A DNA stretch of 50,236 bases from an uncultured Lachnospiraceae bacterium. GTDB lineage: Bacteria > Bacillota > Clostridia > Lachnospirales > Lachnospiraceae. Each line of letters opens with the position of its first letter. Within the stretch, counting starts at the first letter, position 1. The position numbers and the translations under genes are program-made. The notes beneath the pieces were generated by a model that was given only the letters and a program-made list of their open reading frames with translations, was not told the origin of the DNA and did no database searches. Below are positions 1 through 6,068 of the stretch, one piece after another. The stretch is taken from the NCBI GenBank assembly GCA_902801415.1, contig CADCIK010000010.1, forward strand, positions 1-50,236. Direction: 5' to 3'.

Positions 1-96
1 CAGGATCGAAGGGTTGGTGGAAACGCCATCAACCGGATAATACTCATAAATGCGGCGGATCTTCTCAACATTTGCGTCATCAATACAGAATTTCAT
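1..96 (-). CDS. fsa: Fructose-6-phosphate aldolase / transaldolase family protein (5' end only)
   Basis: Only the first 32 residues are in the window. They read MKFCIDDANVEKIRRIYEYY followed by PVDGVSTNPSIL. This is the family start: beta-1 with the Asp of the Schiff-base barrel (FxIDxAN) and the DGVSTNPS loop. FSA-type enzymes cleave or form fructose 6-phosphate-like ketose phosphates through a lysine Schiff base; that lysine lies outside the window. AAGGAGG sits 6 bases before the ATG, so the start at 96 is well supported. An upstream in-frame ATG at 214-216, inside the last 71-bp repeat unit, could add 40 residues. The gene lies downstream of the glycyl radical enzyme on the same strand, as fsaA lies beside ybiW/ybiY in E. 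coli. A joint pathway is therefore likely: the aldolase would split the deoxyketose phosphate made by the radical enzyme. Confidence 0.85.
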   Translation of the reverse strand, partial: MKFCIDDANVEKIRRIYEYYPVDGVSTNPSIL

Positions 97-165
97 TTTG
101 TGCCTCCTTGGGTATTTAAGTCTTGATTTTGTCTGCCGTTTTTCTGCCGTTTTTGTGTTCCTTAA

Positions 166-541
166 GGGCACTTCTGCGGCAGCCGGCTGGTTTTCTGATG
201 TTTCTGCCCTTTTCATGCCCTTACTGTACTCCTTAAGGGCACTTCTGCGGCAGCCGGCTGGTTTTCTGATGTTTCTGCCCTTTTCATGCCCTTACAGTAC
301 TCCTCAAGGGCACTTCTGCGGCAGCTGGCTGGTTTTCTGATGATTCTGCCCTTTTCATGCCCTTACAGTACTCCTTAAGGGCACTTCTGCGGCAACTGGC
401 TGGTTTTCTGATGATTCTGCCCTTTTCATGCCCTTACAGTACTCCTTAAGGGCACTTCCGCGGCAACTGGCTGGTTTTCTGATGATTCTGCCCTTTCCAT
501 GCCCTTAAAGCACTCCTTAAGGGCACTTCTGCGGCAGCCGA
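166..541. repeat. 71-bp tandem repeat array, five full copies plus a partial
   Basis: Units start at 166, 237, 308, 379 and 450, each exactly 71 bp. A truncated sixth copy starts at 521 and degenerates into short CAGCCGACAGTGG/CAGCCGG repeats up to about 590. Copies differ at only a few positions, such as TGATGT versus TGATGA and CAGCCGG versus CAACTGG. Each junction holds an 8-bp inverted repeat, TGCCCTTA/TAAGGGCA, around a 10-base loop. The array lies between the glycyl radical enzyme gene and the aldolase gene. There are no spacers, so this is not a CRISPR array. Confidence 0.95.
213..429 (-). other. Chain of three overlapping 24-codon mini-ORFs, one per repeat unit
   Basis: On the minus strand the repeat units carry ATGs at 427-429, 356-358 and 285-287. 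Each opens a 24-codon ORF (beginning MKRAE, ending VRA) whose TGA overlaps the next unit's ATG as ATGA. An AAGGAG lies 12 bases before each of these ATGs; in the unit before the 285-287 ATG it reads GAGGAG. A fourth ATG at 214-216 opens a frame with no stop that runs into the aldolase gene at 96. I checked this codon by codon from 216 down to 94. Because the unit is 71 bp, each unit shifts the frame, yet adding or losing whole units leaves the final coupling unchanged. Translation is an inference; the reading frames and overlaps are seen directly. Confidence 0.5.
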
Positions 542-593
542 CAGTGGCAGCCGACAGTGGCAGCCGGTAGCCAGCGGCGGCAACCGGCAGCAT
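426..593 (-). CDS. Possible small ORF (55 aa) opening the mini-ORF chain downstream of the glycyl radical enzyme
   Basis: An ATG at 591-593 lies 15 bases after the stop of the glycyl radical enzyme gene, with a weak AAAGGA about 12 bases upstream. The frame stays open through the degenerate repeat end and the ATG of repeat copy 5 (498-500). It stops at a TGA (426-428) that overlaps the ATG of copy 4 (427-429). The product would be Ala/Arg-rich at the start and then hydrophilic (ERAESSENQPVAAEVPLRS). It matches no family I know. It may be translated only to couple the two flanking enzyme genes, or not at all. Confidence 0.3.
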   Translation of the reverse strand: MLPVAAAGYRLPLSAATVGCRRSALKECFKGMERAESSENQPVAAEVPLRSTVRA

Positions 594-608
594 CTCAATC
601 AAAATCCT

Positions 609-3020
609 TTACAACGTCTGCTCTGTTCTTCCAATAATATCATCCTGGGTCGCTTTACTCAAAACATTGAAGAATGCGCTGTATCCCGCCACGCGGACGA
701 TCAGATCCTTGTGTTTCTCCGGGTGCGCCTGCGCGTCCAGAAGAGTTGCTTTATCTACTACATTATACTGCACGTGGTAGCCTTCAAGGCGGTTAAAGAA
801 TGTGCGGACTATAAATTCAAGCTTCTTGGTGTTCTCCTGCGTGGAGAGCATGGCGGGCGTGACCTTCTGATTCAGCAGCACGCCGCCCGTGATCTCATGG
901 GTGGGAAGCTTGGACACGCTCTTGAACACTGCAGTCGGACCGTGCTTGTCCATGGAATGTGCGGGTGAGCAGCCCTCAGCGAGCGGCTCCTTGGCGTGGC
1001 GTCCGTCAGGCGTCGCCATTGTGCCAAAACCCTGACCTACGTTCGCGGAGATCGAGGAAGTTCCGCCGTAACGGATGCCGCCGATCGGGCCTCTGCCGAA
1101 GCGGGTGTTCTTATATTTCTTCATCTCATCCAGGTAGGATGCATAAGCATCAACTACCAGCTGATCTGCGTAATCGTCGTCGTTGCCATATTTAGGCGCA
1201 TCATTGATCAGCATCTGTCTGATCCGCTCGCCCTCTTCGCCGGCAAAGTCTGTCGCCAGAGCGTTCATGAGCTCATCGCGGGAGATCTTCCCCTCTTCAT
1301 AAACCAGTTTCTTGATCGCGGAGAGGCTGTCAGCCATGTTCGCGATACCGACCTGCAGACCGGAGATGAAATCGTAAACGGCGCCGCCCTCTTTGATGGT
1401 CTTGCCGCGTCCCAGGCAGTCCTGCGTCAGGCAGGAGCAGAGGATGTCGGGCACTTCGCGCTCACTCGCCAGGTCGATCGCATTCTCGACGATGACACTT
1501 GCGCGGGTCAGCTCTCTGATCGCGCCGTCCCATGCCTTCATGAGCTCGTCAAAAGATTCCATATCCCGGAAGTTTCCGTAATCCTTTACAAATCTCTTGC
1601 CGCTGGTCACGTCGATTCCGTTGTTCATGACCATCAGGAGAATACGGGGGAAGTTCAGGTAGCTCATGCCGGTGCAGCGATAACCCCACTTGCCGGGGAC
1701 TGCGGTCTCCACACATCCGATTGCGGAATAGCAATAGGCGTCCTCTTTCCGGACCCCCTTCTCAATGAAGGAAGGAATGATGACCTCGTCGTTGTTGAAA
1801 GCGGGCATGCCGGTTCCCAGCTTTAAGACCTCGATCGCCTCATCCATAAAGGCCTGGTTGATGTTTCTGTGATAGCGGACCGTCAGGTTAGGCTGGGGAA
1901 GCCTTGTCTGGCCGATGGACCTGAGGATCAGGAAAGACAGCTTATTGACGGCGTCCTTGCCATCTGCGGTCTGACCGCCAATTGTGACGTTCTGGTACAT
2001 AGGGCTTCCTGCGCTGGAGAATGTGTGCGCCTGGGAGCGGACCTTGTTGATTGTCAGGGTCTTGATCCAGAGGTTGGTGAGCAGTTCAACTGCCTGTTCC
2101 TCGGTGATGTTTCCCTTTTCCAGGTCGGACGCCAGATAGGGATATACGTACTGGTCGAAGCGGCCGTAGCTGAGGGAGTGTCCGTTGGACTCGATCTGCA
2201 GGATCAGTTGGATGAACCACACAGCCTGCACTGCCTCGTGGAACGTCTCTGCCGGCTGATAAGGGACCTTATCGCAGACGCGGGCGATCTCAAGAAGTTC
2301 GGATCTTCTGGGCTCCTCCGCTGCTGCTGCCTTCTCGCGGGCCAGCGCCGCAAAGCGCTCTGCGAATCCCTTGACCGCATCGATCACGATCAAAACGGCT
2401 TTATAGAACTGGTACTTGTCGATGGATTCAGGCTCAGTCAGGTCCAGCCCTGCCTTGAGCTTTCTTGCGCGGTCCTCATATCCTTTCAGACCGACCTTCA
2501 GCATGTTGCCGTAGTCCACTGCAAGGTGTGCATCTCCTGCGTTGAGCTTGCCCTCCATGCCAAAGAACCCTGTGTCCATGTAGACCTGCATCTCTTCCGG
2601 CATAAGCGCCTCGCCGCGGGAGCGGAGGTTGTTGTTCTCCCAGAAAGGAGCGATCTCGCGCAGCTGCTGCTTGGTCTCTTCCGTAATATAGAAGACGTCG
2701 CCGTCTCGCTTCTCAAACAGGTCAAGCTCATCCATGATGAACTTCATCGTGTACTCCGGGAAGACCGGCGCTCCGCGGTTGACGGAGGACTGATTTCCGA
2801 CCAGAACGGTCTCGTCCTCAATATAAATATCCATTTTTGCCAAAATATTCTGCAGCATCAGCGCTCTCTTCATGACCGCCGGCTGGTTCAGGTTCTTCTT
2901 ATAGGATTCTGTAGCCAGAACAGCACGCTGTGCATCGATGTAGGGCTTCTGATCCAGAACGCTCTCGCGATATGCCTGCATCCTGGGTGTCAGGGATCCG
3001 AAATGTGCTTTGTTTTCCAT
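609..3020 (-). CDS. Glycyl radical enzyme of the YbiW/PflD type (probable anhydrohexitol-phosphate C-O lyase)
   Basis: This 803-residue protein is close to the usual size of the family. The radical-bearing glycine is Gly779 in the C-terminal RVAGYSAFF loop. The thiyl cysteine is Cys436, followed by Glu438, in AIGCVETAVPGKWGYRC. The GCxE pair and the KWGYRCTGMS stretch follow E. coli YbiW/PflD rather than pyruvate formate-lyase, which has two adjacent catalytic cysteines, so the label formate acetyltransferase would mislead. YbiW and PflD are reported to open 1,5-anhydroglucitol- or 1,5-anhydromannitol-6-phosphate to 1-deoxyfructose 6-phosphate, which FSA then cleaves. The activase upstream and the aldolase downstream support that role. 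The exact substrate is inferred. The start has GGAGAGG 5 bases upstream, and a TTGACA-16-TATAAT promoter precedes it. Confidence 0.9.
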   Translation of the reverse strand: MENKAHFGSLTPRMQAYRESVLDQKPYIDAQRAVLATESYKKNLNQPAVMKRALMLQNILAKMDIYIEDETVLVGNQSSVNRGAPVFPEYTMKFIMDELDLFEKRDGDVFYITEETKQQLREIAPFWENNNLRSRGEALMPEEMQVYMDTGFFGMEGKLNAGDAHLAVDYGNMLKVGLKGYEDRARKLKAGLDLTEPESIDKYQFYKAVLIVIDAVKGFAERFAALAREKAAAAEEPRRSELLEIARVCDKVPYQPAETFHEAVQAVWFIQLILQIESNGHSLSYGRFDQYVYPYLASDLEKGNITEEQAVELLTNLWIKTLTINKVRSQAHTFSSAGSPMYQNVTIGGQTADGKDAVNKLSFLILRSIGQTRLPQPNLTVRYHRNINQAFMDEAIEVLKLGTGMPAFNNDEVIIPSFIEKGVRKEDAYCYSAIGCVETAVPGKWGYRCTGMSYLNFPRILLMVMNNGIDVTSGKRFVKDYGNFRDMESFDELMKAWDGAIRELTRASVIVENAIDLASEREVPDILCSCLTQDCLGRGKTIKEGGAVYDFISGLQVGIANMADSLSAIKKLVYEEGKISRDELMNALATDFAGEEGERIRQMLINDAPKYGNDDDYADQLVVDAYASYLDEMKKYKNTRFGRGPIGGIRYGGTSSISANVGQGFGTMATPDGRHAKEPLAEGCSPAHSMDKHGPTAVFKSVSKLPTHEITGGVLLNQKVTPAMLSTQENTKKLEFIVRTFFNRLEGYHVQYNVVDKATLLDAQAHPEKHKDLIVRVAGYSAFFNVLSKATQDDIIGRTEQTL

Positions 3021-3036
3021 TTGGCCTCTCCTTTAT

Positions 3037-3055
3037 TTTCATTCACAATTTATCC
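3037..3055. promoter_or_regulatory. Candidate operator, copy 1 (TTTCATTCACAATTTATCC)
   Basis: This 19-base site lies in the leader of the glycyl radical enzyme gene. It recurs at 3131-3149 with two differences (TTTCATTCGCAACTTATCC), 94 bases away in the same orientation. The pair flanks the enzyme promoter, an arrangement common for DeoR-type regulators. Confidence 0.45.
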
Positions 3056-3074
3056 GTGTTCCGTTTGTAGCTTA

Positions 3075-3102
3075 ATTATAGCGCTTCATCCTTTTTTGTC
3101 AA
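3075..3102 (-). promoter_or_regulatory. Sigma-A type promoter of the glycyl radical enzyme gene
   Basis: Read on the minus strand, TTGACA (3097-3102) and TATAAT (3075-3080) are both perfect consensus and are separated by 16 bases. Transcription would start near 3068, leaving a leader of about 48 bases before the ATG at 3020. Confidence 0.8.
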
Positions 3103-3130
3103 CATACTTTTCGCAAGAAATTTATTTAAA

Positions 3131-3149
3131 TTTCATTCGCAACTTATCC
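3131..3149. promoter_or_regulatory. Candidate operator, copy 2 (TTTCATTCGCAACTTATCC)
   Basis: This is the partner of the site at 3037-3055, matching 17 of 19 bases. It sits between the divergent promoters, directly before the activase -35 box. Its core on the other strand, TTGCGAATG, resembles TTGTGAACG at 5160-5168 upstream of the DeoR-type gene. Confidence 0.45.
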
Positions 3150-3178
3150 TTTACATATTCGAATGTTAATGCTATGAT
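3150..3178 (+). promoter_or_regulatory. Promoter of the activase gene
   Basis: TTTACA (3150-3155) and TATGAT (3173-3178) are 17 bases apart and point at the activase start at 3298. The -35 box directly abuts the candidate operator at 3131-3149. That operator also lies upstream of the divergent enzyme promoter, so both could be controlled together. Confidence 0.5.
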
Positions 3179-3297
3179 AAAAACATACAAAGCAAACCAG
3201 GTTTCAAGTCTATGCCCTGACTGGTTTATAAAAGGAGTTTTCACGATCAACCTCTGATGTTAAATCTACCTACAGTTTTTTATAAGGAGTTTACTAA

Positions 3298-4200
3298 ATG
3301 GAAGTAAAAGGTGTTGTTTTTAATATTCAGAAGTTCTCCATCCACGACGGCCCCGGCGTGCGGACCACCGTCTTCCTAAAGGGATGCCCCCTCCGCTGCA
3401 AGTGGTGCTCCAATCCGGAGTCACAGCTTTCAAAAGTGCAGATCATGTACCACAGTGACAACTGCCTGCACTGTCAGAAATGTGTGCACGCCTGTCCCGA
3501 GAAAGCAATCACTGCTGCAGAGGATGGAAGAATTCATATCGACTTTCATAAATGTACAGGATGTCTTTCCTGCGTGCAGGGCTGCCCCGGACGCGCGCTG
3601 ACAAATGAAGGGGAATACAAAACGGCAGATGAGGTCGTAGACGTGTGCATGCAGGATGTCGATTTCTATGAGGAGTCCAGCGGAGGCGTAACCATCTCCG
3701 GCGGCGAAAGCATGGTGCAGCCCGACTTTGTGGAGGCGCTGATCCTGCGCCTTAAGGAGAAGGGTATTCACACTGCGATCGAGACCACCGGCTGCGTGAG
3801 TCCGGAAGTCTTTCACAGGCTCGCTCCCCTCTTCGATCTCCTGCTCTTTGATGTCAAGCAGTATGATTCTGAGAAGCACAAGATGGGAACCGGCGTCGGC
3901 ACTGAGCTGATCCACGCGAATCTGCGGTGGGCGCAAGAACAGGGACTCAATATTTTGCCCCGGATTCCGGTAATTCCGGGCTTCAACGCGGAGTTGTCCG
4001 ATGCAGAGGGACTCGCAAAGCTTCTGCATGATATCGGACTTGGGCGCGTGCAGCTCCTGCCCTTCCACCAGATGGGTGAGCGCAAATATGAATTTCTGAA
4101 CAGAGATTACGAAATGGCCGGCGTGAAAGCACTTCACCCGGAAGACCTGACAGACTATCAGAAGGTATTTCTCGATCAGGGCATTGACTGCTTCTTCTGA
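3298..4200 (+). CDS. Glycyl radical enzyme activating enzyme (radical SAM)
   Basis: This 300-residue protein carries the radical-SAM signature CX3CX2C (Cys30, Cys34, Cys37 in GCPLRCKWC), just after the activase hallmark IHDGPGVRTTVFLKGC. Two ferredoxin-type [4Fe-4S] motifs follow, CLHCQKCVHACP and CTGCLSCVQGCP. Such an insert is typical of activases of glycerol-dehydratase and YbiW-type enzymes and is absent from PflA. It abstracts the glycine hydrogen (Gly779 of the neighbour) using S-adenosylmethionine and reduced iron-sulfur clusters. The start has AAGGAG 10 bases upstream. The gene diverges from its target enzyme, and a strong hairpin follows the stop. Pairing with the neighbouring enzyme is inferred from position. 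Confidence 0.93.
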   Translation: MEVKGVVFNIQKFSIHDGPGVRTTVFLKGCPLRCKWCSNPESQLSKVQIMYHSDNCLHCQKCVHACPEKAITAAEDGRIHIDFHKCTGCLSCVQGCPGRALTNEGEYKTADEVVDVCMQDVDFYEESSGGVTISGGESMVQPDFVEALILRLKEKGIHTAIETTGCVSPEVFHRLAPLFDLLLFDVKQYDSEKHKMGTGVGTELIHANLRWAQEQGLNILPRIPVIPGFNAELSDAEGLAKLLHDIGLGRVQLLPFHQMGERKYEFLNRDYEMAGVKALHPEDLTDYQKVFLDQGIDCFF

Positions 4201-4209
4201 AAACTATGG

Positions 4210-4262
4210 AACGGGTCGTCGCATTAAGTATCACTTTCTTAATGCAACGACCCGTTCTTCTC
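4210..4262. terminator. Bidirectional terminator between the activase and the HTH-Uma2 gene
   Basis: The arms AACGGGTCGTCGCATTAAG (4210-4228) and CTTAATGCAACGACCCGTT (4238-4256) pair at 18 of 19 positions around a 9-base loop. A pyrimidine-rich TTCTTCTCTTTTT run follows. It lies between convergent genes and can serve both. Confidence 0.85.
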
Positions 4263-4270
4263 TTTTTCCA

Positions 4271-5059
4271 TTAAACTACATCCGCCAGCCGGATCTTCAG
4301 ATCCGGATAGATGCCCGACGGGATCTCATCCGTAAAGGAATACATCTCCACCGACTCGTATCCGTCGTTCCAGCTGTAAACTGAAACGACTCTCTTTTCC
4401 GGATTGATGATCCAATATTCGCGGACTCCGGCGGTGCGATATTTGAAAAGCTTGAGCAAGTAGTCCATCCGCTTCGAGGAAGGGGATACGACCTCAACAA
4501 CCCAGTCCGGCGCTCCCACGCAGCCTTTATCCTCCGATTTGGACGGATCACAGATTACCGTAAGATCCGGTTCCAGATAGGTAGAGTTATCTGCGTTCAG
4601 ATAAACCGCATACGGCGGAATATACACTTCACACGTTCCCCCATGGGATCGAATATAACCGGCAACCGCAAGATGCATCTCGCCCACGATCTTCTGATGC
4701 GTTCTCGTGGGCGTCGCCATGTAATAGATCTCCCCATCGATCAGTTCCGCTCTGACGCCCTCCGGCAAAGCATAGATATCCTCAATTGTATACTCCTCTT
4801 TCTTTGCTGCATATGCGCCCCAAGGCTCTCTGAGCACTCTGATACATCCGTCGATCATCTCCCCCGGATATTGGGTCGGAACCTCCTTCTGACCGCTTAG
4901 CGCCCTGGCCAGCGCTTCCAGCGTCCCCTGCCTGGGACTCTTCGTACTTCCGCTCATTACCTTTTGTACGGTACCCAGGGGCACGCCTGATAGCTCTGCC
5001 AGTTTCTCATTACTATATCCAAATTCTCTTTTCCTTCGCTTCATTTCTTCTAATGTCAT
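4271..5059 (-). CDS. HTH (XRE-like) - Uma2 family endonuclease-fold fusion protein
   Basis: Residues 1-60 form a helix-turn-helix (YSNEKLAELSGVPLGTVQKVMSGSTKSP). Residues 85-262 are a Uma2 (DUF820) domain of the PD-(D/E)XK fold. Its typical motifs are AELIDGEIY, the acidic LEPDLTVICDP, PDWVVEVVSPSS with a DYLLKLFKY helix, and GVREYWIINPE. The acidic and lysine positions look intact, so nuclease activity is possible. The biological role of Uma2 proteins is not well known. I prefer the ATG at 5059 because GGAG lies 9 bases before it; starts at 5074 and 5068 would add five or three residues but lack a good ribosome site. The gene is a single unit with no methylase or transposase nearby. Confidence 0.8.
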   Translation of the reverse strand: MTLEEMKRRKREFGYSNEKLAELSGVPLGTVQKVMSGSTKSPRQGTLEALARALSGQKEVPTQYPGEMIDGCIRVLREPWGAYAAKKEEYTIEDIYALPEGVRAELIDGEIYYMATPTRTHQKIVGEMHLAVAGYIRSHGGTCEVYIPPYAVYLNADNSTYLEPDLTVICDPSKSEDKGCVGAPDWVVEVVSPSSKRMDYLLKLFKYRTAGVREYWIINPEKRVVSVYSWNDGYESVEMYSFTDEIPSGIYPDLKIRLADVV

Positions 5060-5159
5060 TATAGTCATCTCCATTTTAAAACCATTTCTTTAATATATGG
5101 ATTAATTATGGTTTTATTGTACATATATTATCCTATTTCGGCAATAATATGGTTTTTAT

Positions 5160-5207
5160 TTGTGAACGTAAGATTATAGAAAGAAATAAATCTATTTATG
5201 ATATAAT
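5160..5207 (+). promoter_or_regulatory. DeoR gene promoter region with a candidate operator core
   Basis: TATAAT at 5202-5207 is a good -10 box for the DeoR-type gene starting at 5245; no clear -35 is seen. TTGTGAACGTAA (5160-5171) shares the TTGYGAAYG core with the two sites at the glycyl radical enzyme promoters. Autoregulation is an inference. Confidence 0.4.
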
Positions 5208-5244
5208 TCAAGTTACAAATGAACTCATCAGGGAGGTCTATAGA

Positions 5245-6000
5245 ATGCGCAGAAAAGAAGACCGCACCAGTCAGATCCTGGAGCTTTTGGTAAAAGAAAA
5301 GAAGCTGGAAGTCGCCGAACTCTCGGCGCATCTGGGCGTCTCCCAGGTCACTGTCCGCAAGGATCTGGACGCCATGGAGGCGCAGGGTCTGATCACCAGA
5401 GAGCACGGCTTCGCAGTCCTGTCCAGTACAGACGATATCAAGGGGCGCCTGGCCTATCACTATGAAGAAAAGAGAAAGATCGCGCTGCGCGCAGCGGAAC
5501 TGGTAAAAGATGGCGACACCATTATGATCGAGAGCGGCAGCTGCTGCGCACTGCTGGCTGCAGCGCTGGCAGAACTTCGCAGCGGAATAACCCTTATCAC
5601 CAACAGTGCTTTCATTGCGGATTACATACGCCGCTCCTCTGATTTCCAGATCATTCTTCTGGGCGGCATTTACCAGCAGGACGCCCAGGTCATGGTGGGG
5701 CCCATGGTACGCCAGTGCGCGGAGAATTTCTGGGTTGACCGGTTCTTCATCGGCGTGGACGGCTGGTCTGCAAGAGCTGGTTTCACGAATCAGGACCAAC
5801 TGCGGGCTCAGGCTGTACGCGATATGGCGCGGCAGGCAGACCAGATCGTTGTTCTGACGGAATCCGAAAAGTTTGAAAGGCACGGTACTGTACCTCTTAA
5901 TTTGAAGGATCAGGTGAAGACGGTGATTACCGATCAGAAGATTGAAGAGCAGATTATTACCGAGCTTGGTGCACGCGGAATTGAAGTTCTGACCAGTTGA
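5245..6000 (+). CDS. DeoR/GlpR family transcriptional regulator
   Basis: This 251-residue protein is the usual length for DeoR regulators. The N-terminal winged helix-turn-helix reads RTSQILELLVKEKKLEVAEL followed by VSQVTVRKDLDAMEAQGLITR. The C-terminal DeoRC sugar-phosphate sensing domain follows, with GDTIMIESGS, TLITNSAFIADYI, ILLGGIYQ, FFIGVDGW and the ending VITD. I chose the ATG at 5245 because GGGAGG lies 8 bases upstream and the protein then begins at the family's normal place; the frame is open back to 5149. ubiD starts 68 bases downstream on the same strand with no terminator between. Effectors of the family are phosphorylated sugars. A shared sequence core suggests it may control the glycyl radical enzyme locus, but it may instead control ubiDX. 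Confidence 0.9.
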   Translation: MRRKEDRTSQILELLVKEKKLEVAELSAHLGVSQVTVRKDLDAMEAQGLITREHGFAVLSSTDDIKGRLAYHYEEKRKIALRAAELVKDGDTIMIESGSCCALLAAALAELRSGITLITNSAFIADYIRRSSDFQIILLGGIYQQDAQVMVGPMVRQCAENFWVDRFFIGVDGWSARAGFTNQDQLRAQAVRDMARQADQIVVLTESEKFERHGTVPLNLKDQVKTVITDQKIEEQIITELGARGIEVLTS

Positions 6001-6068
6001 ACAGCACGCAGAACATTAAACCGCAGCAGCACAGTAAACACATGAACCCAATTATACGGAGGAACACA

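Noticed and set aside
50-340. 96-codon plus-strand reading frame across the 71-bp repeats
   Set aside because: It starts inside the aldolase gene on the other strand and changes frame relation in each repeat unit; no ribosome site.
166-541. CRISPR-like array
   Set aside because: Repeats are directly joined with no unique spacers, the unit is 71 bp and no cas genes are near.
609-3020. Annotation as pyruvate formate-lyase
   Set aside because: The active site has one cysteine in a GCVE motif rather than the paired cysteines of pyruvate formate-lyase, and the neighbours fit the YbiW/PflD type.
1869-3257. 462-codon frame opposite the glycyl radical enzyme gene
   Set aside because: Shadow of a GC-biased, well-recognised gene; composition and motifs do not resemble a protein family.
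4271-5059. Restriction-modification or transposon (TnsA-like) system
   Set aside because: No methylase, specificity subunit, transposase or terminal repeats are present near the Uma2 protein.
6005-6030. Possible start of ubiD upstream at 5997
   Set aside because: The extra 24 codons overlap the end of the DeoR-type gene and lack a ribosome site; CGGAGG before the ATG at 6069 decides the start.
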